Counted from the stretch's first letter, positions 34,987-43,931 are shown. The stretch is DNA of 64,000 nucleotides from JAPPHA01 sp963662705 (GCA_963662705.2 OY759767.1:1488001-1552000), one strand, 5' to 3'. Translations and numbers: made by a program. Notes: a model not told the origin generated them from the sequence alone.

Positions 34987-35841
34987 TCAACTTGTCTTGT
35001 TTTCAAGGATGATGTGCCCGACGGCGGTGTTGGACGCCGGTACGTGATAGTGGCGGTGGACCTCGACGACCTCGTCATCAAGCGCCCCGCGCATGACGTG
35101 CCACATGACCATCTCGACCCCTTCCGAACCCGCCTCGCGCAGGTACTCAACATGCGGCATCCGTGACAGTCCCACGGGGTCCGAGGTCAGACGGTCAAGA
35201 AATGCTGCATCCCATTCCTTGTTGATCAGGCCGGCCCGCTTGTATTGCAGTTGATGGCTCATGCCGCCTGTGCCGAAGATCACCACGCTGAGGTCCTCGT
35301 CATAGTTTTCGACGGCGCGCCGGATCGCCTTGCCCAGGTTGTAGCAGCGGTTACCCGTTGGTGCGGGATACAGAACCACGTTGACGCAAAGCGGGATCAC
35401 GAGCGCTGGCCATTCGTCATCGACGCCATGCTCGCCGAACATCAGCGACAGGGGTACGGTCAGGCCATGATCCACTTCCATCTCGTTCATGATGGTGATG
35501 TCGAATTCATCCAGGATCAACGATTGGGCGATATGGCTGGCCATCTCCTGGTGGTTCCTGACCACGGGAACCGGACGCGGCCCCCAGCCTTCGTCGGCGG
35601 GGCGGAATTCGGAGGCGCACCCCAGTGCAAAGGTCGGGATGTACGACGCATCGAAGGCCGTGCAGTGGTCATTGTAGACCAGGAAGACGACGTCCGGATT
35701 GGCCTGTTTCATCCATTCGCGCGACTTCCTGAACCCGGCGAAACATGGTTTCCAGTACGGTGCCCCGGTGTTCCCGGTGTCCATTGCGACACCTATAGCA
35801 GGGACGTGCGAACAACCCACACCTGCAGTGATACGGGCCAT
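34987..35841 (-). CDS. ligB: protocatechuate 4,5-dioxygenase beta subunit
   Basis: 284 aa, class III extradiol dioxygenase. Iron ligands can be placed at His12 (GVGCSH), His59 (VYNDHC) and Glu about 243 (GVEMVMWH), with the catalytic His about 196 (TGGMSHQLQ). The enzyme opens the ring of protocatechuate between C4 and C5 to give 4-carboxy-2-hydroxymuconate semialdehyde. The catalytic subunit pairs with LigA; the two genes share one base (TGATG), fitting a fixed stoichiometry. Substrate could also include gallate or 3-O-methylgallate; the ligC and ligI neighbours favour protocatechuate. Confidence 0.95.
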   Translation of the reverse strand: MARITAGVGCSHVPAIGVAMDTGNTGAPYWKPCFAGFRKSREWMKQANPDVVFLVYNDHCTAFDASYIPTFALGCASEFRPADEGWGPRPVPVVRNHQEMASHIAQSLILDEFDITIMNEMEVDHGLTVPLSLMFGEHGVDDEWPALVIPLCVNVVLYPAPTGNRCYNLGKAIRRAVENYDEDLSVVIFGTGGMSHQLQYKRAGLINKEWDAAFLDRLTSDPVGLSRMPHVEYLREAGSEGVEMVMWHVMRGALDDEVVEVHRHYHVPASNTAVGHIILENKTS

Positions 35842-36245
35842 CAGTTCTCTCCCTTTTCATCCCATTCGTGTTGATAACGGTTGCCTTCGGGTGAGCGTCC
35901 TCCCTCGACCATCATCTTGCGATAGGCTTCGTTCCCCATTCCGGTCATGATGCCGGCCAACTGTTGAAAGTTGATCCCGTCATTGGCGGCAAGCTTGCTG
36001 GTGTAGTAGATGTTTCCCCCAAGCGCGAGCATCCGGTTCCAGTCGCGATCACGAACTGCCTGGCGTTGCTCCCGCGACATGGGGTAGCCGTCCATGTAGG
36101 CCTCTTCGTCCGCATTGAAGGCGTCGCGATTCTCTTGACGCCGCAGCGAGATGCAGAATTGATTGAGGTGATACCCCTGTCGCGCCCGGTCGGCGTCGAA
36201 GACGAACGTGCCGGGAATGTCCTCGTAGTCCTTTTTCAAGCCCAT
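35841..36245 (-). CDS. ligA: protocatechuate 4,5-dioxygenase alpha subunit
   Basis: 134 aa, all-helical small subunit. Starts MGLKKDYEDIPGTFVFDADRA, and has LNQFCISLRRQENRDAFNAD and GNIYYTSKLAANDG, the usual LigA landmarks. It closes over the active site of LigB and has no metal. ATG 36245 with AGGAGGAGAG upstream is chosen over a GTG two codons earlier. The stop overlaps the ligB start. Follows the DUF1932 gene by 21 bp, so likely one transcript. Confidence 0.95.
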   Translation of the reverse strand: MGLKKDYEDIPGTFVFDADRARQGYHLNQFCISLRRQENRDAFNADEEAYMDGYPMSREQRQAVRDRDWNRMLALGGNIYYTSKLAANDGINFQQLAGIMTGMGNEAYRKMMVEGGRSPEGNRYQHEWDEKGEN

Positions 36246-36266
36246 GAGCACTCTCCTCCTTTTCGA

Positions 36267-37169
36267 TCATGTCTCTTCACTGGCCAGGCCTGCCAGTATG
36301 GCGTCGGTCATCGCGGAAACGTCGCGCGCCCCGAGGTCGCGGGCATCGAGACCCAGCGAGCCGGCCTCTCGCTGGCGCGCGCATGTTGCTTCCGCCATGT
36401 GGGGGGCGATCCCCAATTCGCGCAGCGCCTGCACCACTTCCTGCATTTCGGTTGCCCTGCGTGTCCCGTGGGTAAGGGCGCGCTCGAGCATATAGGGCAC
36501 CCGGCGCTGCCAATCAAAACCGGGGAAGGTGGCTTCCAGCGATGCGAGAACATCGGCATCAATTCCCGCCTTGCGGCCTGCCAGGAAACACTCGAGGGTC
36601 AGTGCCTCGAGTCCCTTGATCATGACAGACCTGACCATCTTGCGCACGGATGCGGCTCCGACATCAACTCCGGCAATCTCCGTCGTCATCCCGAGCGCAC
36701 GCGTCGCTTCCAGTGCAGCCTGCGCCTCCGCTCCCGCCAGGAGACAGTGCGATCTGTGTAGCCGGGGATGCACGGGCGTCATGATGGCAACGTCGACATA
36801 GCGCCCGCCCGCCGCCGAGATCATCGCGGCAGCGCGGCGTTTCGTGCCGGGGGCGCAGCTGTTGCAGTCGAGAAACAGGGTGCCGCCGAGGTTCACCCTC
36901 GCAGCTTCCGCGGCCGCGGCTTCCGCCTGTTCGGCCGTGACGAGTGAAAATATCAGGCCGGCATCCGTGCAGGCATCGGCGGACGTTGCCTCACCGATGA
37001 CATCGTATTCGGCGTAGTCGCCGCGTTTTGCCCGGGCCTCGGGGCCTTTGGTCTTGATGTCGAAGGCCCGCATGACGTGGGAGCCGCCTTCCCGGCGCAA
37101 CCCCTTGGCAAATGCCTGCGCGGCTTCGCCGAATCCCAGGAACGTGATGCTGGAACTGCTTGTTGCCAC
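36267..37169 (-). CDS. NAD(P)-dependent oxidoreductase with DUF1932 domain
   Basis: 300 aa. Rossmann motif FLGFGEAAQAFAKGLRREGG at the N-terminus, a 6-phosphogluconate/3-hydroxyisobutyrate dehydrogenase-like core (FLDCNSCAPGTKRRAAAMI) and a helical C-terminal DUF1932 domain (KMVRSVMIKGLEALTLECF with the conserved Lys). Its substrate in the protocatechuate pathway is unclear because LigC already performs the known dehydrogenation. It may act on a related intermediate or on an upstream aromatic. First gene of the minus-strand catabolic run. A short gap (about 100 bp) separates it from the LysR gene. Confidence 0.85.
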   Translation of the reverse strand: MATSSSSITFLGFGEAAQAFAKGLRREGGSHVMRAFDIKTKGPEARAKRGDYAEYDVIGEATSADACTDAGLIFSLVTAEQAEAAAAEAARVNLGGTLFLDCNSCAPGTKRRAAAMISAAGGRYVDVAIMTPVHPRLHRSHCLLAGAEAQAALEATRALGMTTEIAGVDVGAASVRKMVRSVMIKGLEALTLECFLAGRKAGIDADVLASLEATFPGFDWQRRVPYMLERALTHGTRRATEMQEVVQALRELGIAPHMAEATCARQREAGSLGLDARDLGARDVSAMTDAILAGLASEET

Positions 37170-37266
37170 GGATGGCTCCTTTCCGGTTCCCTTGAGGTTA
37201 ACACCCGGGGCATGGCGGAAGCCAATTCAATTGACTGGACGAGTATTGAAAAAAGCTATGACATCG

Positions 37267-38496
37267 TCATTTGGCGCGGTTGCGGGCAGGGAGTTTGCTG
37301 AAACGATGCAAATGCGAAATGAACTGTGCCTGTGTTTCGGTTGGTCGCCAGTCCTTGCGATAGGTGAGCCCGATATCCCGGAAATGGCCCGCCAGGGGAA
37401 TGTCGAGTGTGGTGATCATGCCGAGCCTTTCGTCAACACTGATCTGATGGCGCGAGACGACCGAGATGTAGTTGCCCTCGGACAGGATGCCCCTCAATGT
37501 CGCCATGGACGACGAGACCACCCGGACCGGTGTCTGCTTTCGCTCGTGAATGCGAAATCTCTCGAACAGGTATTGTCCGGCCGGGGTTTCCCTGGGCGGC
37601 GCGATCCATGGGAATGTCAGCGTATCTTCCAGCCCCAGGTTTTTCTGTCCTGCCAGCGGGTGGCCGGGGTGAGCGACGATTGCCAGGGCGTCGCGAAAGA
37701 GGAACTCTTGCTCCACGTCTTCGGCGGGGGGCGGATGACGCAATGCGCCGATCAGGCAATCCAGATCGCCTTCGCGCAGTGACCGCAGCAACTCCGCGTA
37801 TCGCCCGTCGATCACGCGAACCTGGACGCCTTCGGTCGAACTGACCATCGCGTGCACGGCCTGCGGCACGATCGCCGTCCGGGCAAGAGGCAGGCTCCCA
37901 AGAACAAAGGTTCCCTTGTCTTCGCCCAGTTCGCGGCTGATTTCCTCAAGACCCTGCCGAATTTCAGATTGAGCCAGCTTGGCTCCGAGAACAAAGGCAT
38001 CTGCAGCTGTGGTGAGCATGACGCCCGAAGGGAGGGCGGCGAAGAACGGTACGCCCGAAAGTGCTTCAAGGCTGCGCGCGGTCCTGTGCACTGTGGGTTG
38101 AGACAGGCCGAGAGTGCGGGCTGCGACGGTGAAGCTGCCGGTGTTGGCGATCGCGATCAGATTGCGTAGCTGGGCTGCCGTAACCGAGAGGTCAAAGGTC
38201 GGGCGCCTCGGTCTTGTCTTGCCGCCAGCGCGTGAAGCCGCGCGCGCGCCGTCCCTGAGGTGTTTCAGCGCCGCCGCGGCGCGCCGTTCGAAAGCGGCCC
38301 CGCATTTCGTGAGCGAGAACCGCTGACGCCGCCGGATCAGCAATTTTGCTCCGACATCGGACTCAAGGCGGGCAATGGCCTGGGTCGCCGCCGGCTGGGA
38401 GAGATGACAGTGTTCGGCTGCCGCCGAGACGGAGCCCTTGCGTGCGGCCTCGATGAATACCCGCATGTGCCGGATGTTGGGGAATCCGTTTTTCAT
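37267..38496 (-). CDS. LysR-family regulator with two N-terminal HTH domains
   Basis: 409 aa, about 100 longer than usual. The first LysR helix-turn-helix is at about 8-65 (FIEAARKGSVSAAAEHCHLS, QPAATQAIARLE). A second, full helix-turn-helix is at about 107-165 (LRNLIAIANTGSFTVAARTL, SQPTVHRTARSLE), and the LysR substrate-binding domain follows. It sits between the two arms of the protocatechuate cluster and is divergent from galB, so it is the likely activator; the inducer would be a pathway intermediate. Two DNA-binding domains on one chain could allow binding to longer or paired operators. ATG 38496 fits the first domain. Confidence 0.9.
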   Translation of the reverse strand: MKNGFPNIRHMRVFIEAARKGSVSAAAEHCHLSQPAATQAIARLESDVGAKLLIRRRQRFSLTKCGAAFERRAAAALKHLRDGARAASRAGGKTRPRRPTFDLSVTAAQLRNLIAIANTGSFTVAARTLGLSQPTVHRTARSLEALSGVPFFAALPSGVMLTTAADAFVLGAKLAQSEIRQGLEEISRELGEDKGTFVLGSLPLARTAIVPQAVHAMVSSTEGVQVRVIDGRYAELLRSLREGDLDCLIGALRHPPPAEDVEQEFLFRDALAIVAHPGHPLAGQKNLGLEDTLTFPWIAPPRETPAGQYLFERFRIHERKQTPVRVVSSSMATLRGILSEGNYISVVSRHQISVDERLGMITTLDIPLAGHFRDIGLTYRKDWRPTETQAQFISHLHRFSKLPARNRAK

Positions 38497-38543
38497 GTGT
38501 CCCGCATTTAGCCTGCTATGCCTTTTACTTATTTTAGATACTC

Positions 38544-38553
38544 ATTTCGAAAT
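38544..38553. promoter_or_regulatory. palindrome in the lysR/galB divergent promoter
   Basis: ATTTCGAAAT is a perfect 10-bp inverted repeat, 48 bp from the lysR start and 87 bp from the galB start. It lies in an AT-rich stretch (TTACTTATTTTAGATA) where promoters would be expected. Candidate operator for the double-HTH LysR protein. Confidence 0.4.
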
Positions 38554-38639
38554 AGGCAATCCGCTCCCGGTGACGTTAGGGTAGTCCGGAAGAGGCTGGT
38601 GCCGCCGGCCGGAACCGAGACGAGCAGGAGCTTCGCGAC

Positions 38640-39377
38640 ATGTCCGAAAAGAAAACCGCATTGGTGATCAGTGCACATTCCGCAGATTTCGTATGGCGTG
38701 CCGGGGGGGCGATCGCCCTGCACCAGGCGAAAGGCTACGAAGTGACGGTCGTCTGCCTCTCCTTTGGCGAACGCGGCGAGAGTGCGAAGCTGTGGAAGCA
38801 GGAAGGCATGACCCTTGGAAAAGTCAAGGCGGCACGTCGTGGCGAGGCCGAGAATGCGGCCGACGCGCTTGGCGTGAACGACATCCGTTTCCTCGACGTG
38901 GGTGATTACCCCCTGGATTTGGGGCGCGAGACCCAAGAGCGGATGGTCGACGTGATCCGCGAAACCCAGCCCGGTTTCATGATGTCCCATTCGAAATGGG
39001 ATCCTTACAACACCGACCACATGAATGCGACGCAGTTCGCCCTGGAATGCCGGATGATCGCGCAGGCCTGGGGCCACAACCCGGGGGAAAAGGTGCTTGG
39101 TGCTCCGCAGCTTTACCTGTTTGAGCCGCATCAGACCGAACAGATGGGGTGGAAACCCAGCGTTTTCCTCGACATCACCGAGGTCTGGGACAGGAAGTGG
39201 GCCGCGATCCAGTGTATGCAGGGCCAGGAACACCTGTGGAATTTTTACAAGAACGTGGCCGAGAACCGCGGCAACCATTTCCGCCGCAACTCCGGTGGAA
39301 TGGCCGGTGGCCGGCCCGCACGATACGCCGAAGGCTTCCAGGAAATCTTCCCGCGCACGGTGGATGAACTGGAATGA
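38640..39377 (+). CDS. galB: 4-oxalomesaconate hydratase (GalB-like, PIG-L/LmbE fold)
   Basis: 245 aa. GalB landmarks: AHSADFVWRAGGAIALHQAKG with the metal-binding His/Asp pair, SFGERGESAKLWKQEGMTL, and HSKWDPYNTDHMNATQF with another metal His. It hydrates 4-oxalomesaconate to 4-carboxy-4-hydroxy-2-oxoadipate. This is the PIG-L type hydratase known from gallate degradation in pseudomonads, not the amidohydrolase-type LigJ of sphingomonads. Start ATG 38640. Overlaps the aldolase gene by 4 nt (ATGA). Confidence 0.92.
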   Translation: MSEKKTALVISAHSADFVWRAGGAIALHQAKGYEVTVVCLSFGERGESAKLWKQEGMTLGKVKAARRGEAENAADALGVNDIRFLDVGDYPLDLGRETQERMVDVIRETQPGFMMSHSKWDPYNTDHMNATQFALECRMIAQAWGHNPGEKVLGAPQLYLFEPHQTEQMGWKPSVFLDITEVWDRKWAAIQCMQGQEHLWNFYKNVAENRGNHFRRNSGGMAGGRPARYAEGFQEIFPRTVDELE

Positions 39378-40066
39378 CGTACCAGCCGGGAACGATGGGC
39401 GTTGTCGTCCAGAACATCGAGCGCATCGACCAGGAGATCATTGACGGGCTGGCGGAATGTGGCGTTTCCACGGTGCATGAAGCGCAGGGACGCAAAGGCC
39501 TCTTGGACGACTGCATGCGTCCGATCTTTTCCGGTGCGCGAATCGCCGGATCGGCCCTGACCATCCTGGCGCCGCCTTGCGACAACTGGATGATTCATGT
39601 CGGAATCGAGCAGCTGAAACGCGGCGACGTCATGCTCATGGGTACGGTTACGCCGTCGAATGCCGGGTATTTCGGCGATCTGCTGGCAACGTCGGCCTTG
39701 GCGCGGGGATGTCGCGGCATGATCATTGATGGCGGGGTTCGCGACGTGCGCGACCTGACCGAAATGGGCTTTCCGGTTTGGGCAAGGTCGGTGCACGCAC
39801 AGGGCACGATCAAGGAGACGCTCGGATCGGTGAACGTGCCGGTTGTCTGCGCGGGTGAACTCGTCAACCCGGGCGATATCGTCGTGGCCGATGATGACGG
39901 TGTCTGCATTGTCCGGCGTGAAGAGGCGGCAGGCGTGCTGGAAAAGGCGCAAGCGCGCGAGGCAAGCGAGGCAGACAGGCGGGTGCGCTTTGAAGCGGGC
40001 GAACTGGGGCTCGACATCTACGGCATGCGGAAACGGTTGGCCGAAAAGGGCCTGAAGTATGTCTGA
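39374..40066 (+). CDS. ligK: 4-carboxy-4-hydroxy-2-oxoadipate aldolase
   Basis: 230 aa, RraA-like fold class II pyruvate aldolase (LigK/GalC). The catalytic Arg and the metal-binding Asp are in IIDGGVRDVRDLTEMGFPVW, and the nucleotide-like loop in GVSTVHEAQGRKGLLDD is conserved. It cleaves the hydrated product to pyruvate and oxaloacetate, and can decarboxylate oxaloacetate. Coupled to galB by a 4-nt overlap. Full length and intact. The symbol galC would be equally valid. Confidence 0.94.
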   Translation: MTYQPGTMGVVVQNIERIDQEIIDGLAECGVSTVHEAQGRKGLLDDCMRPIFSGARIAGSALTILAPPCDNWMIHVGIEQLKRGDVMLMGTVTPSNAGYFGDLLATSALARGCRGMIIDGGVRDVRDLTEMGFPVWARSVHAQGTIKETLGSVNVPVVCAGELVNPGDIVVADDDGVCIVRREEAAGVLEKAQAREASEADRRVRFEAGELGLDIYGMRKRLAEKGLKYV

Positions 40067-40207
40067 AGGGCGTTGAGCCCGGCGCAGCCGGAAACGTTGG
40101 GGTCGCCAGGTGCTGCTGCGCGCCCCGGGATTCGAATGGCCAAGGGTCAAATCGAAGGGCAAGAGTCGAAAAAACAGGCAAGAGAGGCCAGAAAGGAAAG
40201 CGCCGGG

Positions 40208-41263
40208 ATGACGACTGGAGTGCGCTGCATGTGGATGCGCGGCGGAACGTCGAAGGGCGGGTATTTCCTGGGCGAAGACCTGCCTGCTGCCCCGGCGGCG
40301 CGCGATTCGATGCTGTTGAGGATCATGGGGTCTCCCGATTTCCGTCAGATCGACGGAATGGGAGGAGCCGACCCTTTGACCTCGAAGGTGGCGGTGGTCA
40401 GGAAATCCGAACGCGAGGGCGTGGATGTCGATTACCTGTTCCTGCAGGTCTTCGTGGACCAGCCCTTGGTAAGCGATGTCCAGAATTGCGGAAACATCCT
40501 TGCGGGAGTCGGGCCTTTTGCCATCGAGCGCGGGCTGGTCGCGGCGCGAGACGGCAAAACGCCGGTGACCATCCATATGGAAAACACCGGGCAGGTGGCC
40601 GTTGCGCGTGTGGCAACGCCTTGCGGCATCGTCAGCTATTCAGGGGAGGCCAGGATTGACGGGGTGCCGGGTGGGTCGTCGCCCATCCCGGTTTCCTTCA
40701 ACGACACGGCAGGGTCGACCTGCGGCGCGTTGCTGCCAACCGGAAATGCTGCCGACGTGGTGGAAGGCATCGAAGTCACGATGATCGACAATGGGATGCC
40801 GTGTGTCGTGATGCGGGCTGACGAGGCCAGCATCGTGGGTGATGAAGCTCCCGAGGTGCTCGAGGCTGACACCGAATTGCGCGAACGACTGGAAGCGATC
40901 CGGATGGCATGCGGTTCATTGATGAACCTGGGCGACGTGTCCGGGAAATCCGTTCCCAAGATGACCATGGTGAGCAGGGCGCGCGCAGGCGGGGCGATCG
41001 CGACGCGGACCTTCATTCCGCATCGATGCCACAAGGCAATCGGAGTGCTGGGCGCGGTGAGCGTGGCGACGAGCTGCCTGATCGAGGGCTCGCCTTCATT
41101 CGGTTTGGCCAGGCGTGGCAACGGTAGGCGGCGTAACCTGTCGATCGAACATCCGACCGGCGAAATGACGGTTGTGGCAACCCTGGATGAAGACGGTGCC
41201 GTAGCTGAAGCGGCAATCCTGCGAACCGCACGTAAACTGATGGATGGGGAGGTTTTCGTATGA
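40208..41263 (+). CDS. galD: 4-oxalomesaconate tautomerase (GalD/LigU-like, PrpF family)
   Basis: 351 aa from ATG 40208, which has AAAGGAAAG upstream; the in-frame extension to 40073 lacks family similarity. PrpF-type features: MWMRGGTSKGGYFLGEDLP at the start with the conserved Lys, then NCGNILAGVGPFAIERGL with the Cys, and in the second half MNLGDVSGKSVPKMTMVS. The enzyme shifts the double bond or the keto-enol form of 4-oxalomesaconate so that the hydratase can act. Overlaps ligI by 4 nt. The 140-bp leader before it is the only sizeable gap in this arm. Confidence 0.9.
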   Translation: MTTGVRCMWMRGGTSKGGYFLGEDLPAAPAARDSMLLRIMGSPDFRQIDGMGGADPLTSKVAVVRKSEREGVDVDYLFLQVFVDQPLVSDVQNCGNILAGVGPFAIERGLVAARDGKTPVTIHMENTGQVAVARVATPCGIVSYSGEARIDGVPGGSSPIPVSFNDTAGSTCGALLPTGNAADVVEGIEVTMIDNGMPCVVMRADEASIVGDEAPEVLEADTELRERLEAIRMACGSLMNLGDVSGKSVPKMTMVSRARAGGAIATRTFIPHRCHKAIGVLGAVSVATSCLIEGSPSFGLARRGNGRRRNLSIEHPTGEMTVVATLDEDGAVAEAAILRTARKLMDGEVFV

Positions 41264-42153
41264 GCGGACAGGAGATGGACCCCGATTGGCTGGTGTTTCA
41301 CCCCGAACCCAGGAAACCGGACTTCGTGCTGCCCGCGGGAGCGGTTGATGCCCATTGTCACGTCTTTGGTCCTTCCCCGGAATTCCCCTACGCGCCCGAG
41401 CGGAAATACACTCCGTGCAACGCGGGCAAGGACAAGCTGTTCGAGTTGAGGGACTACCTCGGGTTTACCCGTAATGTGATCGTTCAGGCCACGTGTCATG
41501 GAAAGGACAACCGCGCGATGGCCGACGCCTGTCGAACGGCAGGAGACCTGGCGCGCGGAGTGGCCAGCGTTGGCGCGGACGTCAGCCGGGGCGAACTGGT
41601 CGACATGCATGAAGCCGGCGTGCGCGGCGTCCGGTTCAATTTCGTCAAACGGCTTGTGGATGCGACGCCGAAAGAGGTTTTCGTCGAGATTGCCGACAGG
41701 GTCCAGGAGTTTGGCTGGTCGATCGTCGTCTATTTCGAAGCTGCGGACCTGGAAGAACTCGAACCGTTCCTAAAAGAACTGCCGGGTATCGTCGTGGTCG
41801 ATCACATGGGCCGGCCGGACGTGACCAAGGGTGTCGACCATCCGGATTTCGAACGGTTTGTCCGGCTCATGGCCGAAAATGAAAACATCTGGACCAAGGT
41901 CACGTGCCCGGAACGGTTGACAGCGGCGGGGGCTCCTTACGATGATGTTGTTGCGTTTTGTCGAACGATCGTCGACAGGTTCGAAGACCGGGTCCTGTGG
42001 GGTACTGATTGGCCACATCCGAACATGAAGTCGCATATGCCCGACGATGGGTCACTGGTCGACTACATCCCGAGAATCGCTCGAACGCCCAGGCAGCAAG
42101 GGAAACTACTCGTGTCGAACCCGGTCCGTCTCTACTGGGCAGAGGAATCATGA
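41260..42153 (+). CDS. ligI: 2-pyrone-4,6-dicarboxylate hydrolase
   Basis: 297 aa, amidohydrolase-type barrel. VDAHCHVFGP at about 28-37 supplies the His-x-His pair, VVDHMGRPDVTKG the next His, and DRVLWGTDWPHPNMKSH the catalytic Asp. It opens 2-pyrone-4,6-dicarboxylate to 4-oxalomesaconate and works without metal in characterised members. It links LigC (minus arm) to GalD and GalB (plus arm). Together with them it makes the protocatechuate 4,5-cleavage route complete in this window. Confidence 0.94.
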   Translation: MSGQEMDPDWLVFHPEPRKPDFVLPAGAVDAHCHVFGPSPEFPYAPERKYTPCNAGKDKLFELRDYLGFTRNVIVQATCHGKDNRAMADACRTAGDLARGVASVGADVSRGELVDMHEAGVRGVRFNFVKRLVDATPKEVFVEIADRVQEFGWSIVVYFEAADLEELEPFLKELPGIVVVDHMGRPDVTKGVDHPDFERFVRLMAENENIWTKVTCPERLTAAGAPYDDVVAFCRTIVDRFEDRVLWGTDWPHPNMKSHMPDDGSLVDYIPRIARTPRQQGKLLVSNPVRLYWAEES

Positions 42154-42346
42154 AACTGGCACCCGAAGTACCGCTTCCTGCTGGGGCAGGTGTGCGGCTT
42201 CGGCAAATGTTCAGATCGTCCCCGGCCACCGAAGCTGGCTGCCTGCACCAGCCAGTAGCCAGGATTGAAGGACCAGGCACGGGACTCAAGGGAGCCCGGG
42301 TGCGAGGCCGGGTCTTTCGATGAACGAAGACAAGGAAGACGAGTCG

Positions 42347-43198
42347 ATGTCCAAGCCAAGCACTCAGCCATGCATCATTTGCGTTGCGATCACGGGTTCG
42401 TTGCCGACAAAGGAAAACAATCCCGCGGTACCAATTTCGATCGACGAACAGGTCGAGAGCTGTCAGCAGTCGTTCGAGGCTGGTGCGACCATAGCTCACT
42501 GTCATGTCCGAAATGATGACCAGTCTCCGACGTCCGATCCCGACAGGTTTTTGCGCCTCAAGGAGAACCTTGAAAGGCATTGTCCGGACATGATCGTCCA
42601 GTTCTCGACCGGTGGGCGAAGCGGCACGGGCCGGGAGCGTGGCGGCATGTTGCCGCTTCGCCCGCACATGGCGTCGCTTTCCGTCGGGTCGTGCAACTTT
42701 CCGACGAGGATCTACGAAAACAGCCCTGAACTCGTTGACTGGCTTGCGGAGGAAATGAGGCGTTATGACGTCCGGCCGGAAGTCGAGGCCTTCGATCTTG
42801 GCCACGTCTTCCAAGCCGCGACAATGGTTGAAGACGGACGGCTGCCTTCCAACATCCACATCCAGTTTGTCATGGGAGTCAAGAATTCGATGCCCGTAGA
42901 CCGGGAAGCATTCGACTTTTTTGTCAGAACGCGTGAACGGCTGTTGCCCGGAGCGTCGTGGTGTGCCGCAGGAATTGGTGCCGGCCAGATCGTTGTCAAC
43001 GAGTGGTGCATTCGGGAAGGCGGACATGTCCGTACCGGTCTGGAGGACAATGTCAGGTTGAACCGTACGACATTGGCACCGTCCAATGCCGCGCTCGTTG
43101 AACGTGCCGCGGAACTCTGTGAACGGTTCGACCGTCCGGTCGCGACAGCCGCGGAAGCTCAAAGCATTCTCAAGTTGAAACGGCGCCAGACCGAATGA
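42347..43198 (+). CDS. beta-keto acid cleavage enzyme (BKACE, DUF849)
   Basis: 283 aa. TIM-barrel landmarks: ICVAITGSLPTKENNPAVPI, AGATIAHCHVRNDD with two Zn-binding His, and GIGAGQIVVNEWCIREGGHVR with the conserved Glu and Arg. BKACE enzymes condense a beta-keto acid with acetyl-CoA and release acetoacetate plus a new CoA thioester; specificity varies. ATG 42347 is preferred; an in-frame ATG at 42320 has no ribosome-binding site. About 190 bp after ligI, so it may belong to the same transcript. The acid it serves here is not known; a beta-keto product from a side pathway is possible. Confidence 0.9.
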   Translation: MSKPSTQPCIICVAITGSLPTKENNPAVPISIDEQVESCQQSFEAGATIAHCHVRNDDQSPTSDPDRFLRLKENLERHCPDMIVQFSTGGRSGTGRERGGMLPLRPHMASLSVGSCNFPTRIYENSPELVDWLAEEMRRYDVRPEVEAFDLGHVFQAATMVEDGRLPSNIHIQFVMGVKNSMPVDREAFDFFVRTRERLLPGASWCAAGIGAGQIVVNEWCIREGGHVRTGLEDNVRLNRTTLAPSNAALVERAAELCERFDRPVATAAEAQSILKLKRRQTE

Positions 43199-43931
43199 CC
43201 ATGATGTTGCGCTCCTGCATGCTACACGGAGGAGCATAAGGAGTCATCTTCGTTGCAGTTCAGGAAGTTCGAATCCGATTGATCGATTTGCCTCTTGGTT
43301 GGACCGTATCCTTACAGCAGGACCATCAGTTTTCCTGCTTTGGCAATCCCGTTCATTTTCACCGGCATTGATGATCCGGGAAAGGGTTGAATAGCCTATT
43401 CCAAACGCCTGACACGGAAAGTTGGGAATACTTGCAAGAGCTTGACTTATCGAATTTCCCAAACGGGAGGCGCCTTGGTTGATGGTGACAAAATACTGCT
43501 CGCTGGCGACCTTTTTGCCATGGGAGAAACACTTGCAGGTGTGGCGACACCCGCCAAACCTCTCTGAATCTGCGTTGAAGTAGAATTCTCCAGGTTAGCA
43601 TCATTGTCGAGTGCCGGACCTCGGCAGCAGGGCTGTCTTGAACTCACAAGCCTGTCCGTTGCAATGCTTTTCACATTTCCGGGACACCGGCAGGCAAAAG
43701 AGATTATTCGTTCGGTCGGCATGTTCTCGAAGAAATGCGGGCGGCGGTTACCGTTCAGTCGAGGGAGCGGGCGTCATGTCGGTGCTGGAGCGCTGTGTCG
43801 AACTCAACCGCTGGACAGACTGCCTGTGCTGGCAGGCAGAACGGGCAATGGAAGTGGCTGCCCGGCAAGAATATTCGGGATGCAACCGTCGTGAGTGTGG
43901 GAGATTGACATGTCCGAGAAAGGATCCAGCC
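43199..43931. other. 733-bp gap, no supported gene
   Basis: Convergent interval after the BKACE gene (plus) and before the permease 3' end (minus). A minus frame (43244-43462) contains IGYSTLSRIINAGENE, faintly like the start of a LacI-type helix-turn-helix, with related protein-like text in another frame up to 43722. It could be a decayed regulator, but the evidence is thin. A plus frame from 43776 (MSVLERCVELNRWTDCLCW) is also unplaced. Confidence 0.35.

Noticed and set aside
43244..43722. decayed LacI-type regulator
   Set aside because: Only a short helix-turn-helix-like phrase was found, and the rest could not be followed in any frame, so it is mentioned only as a gap note.
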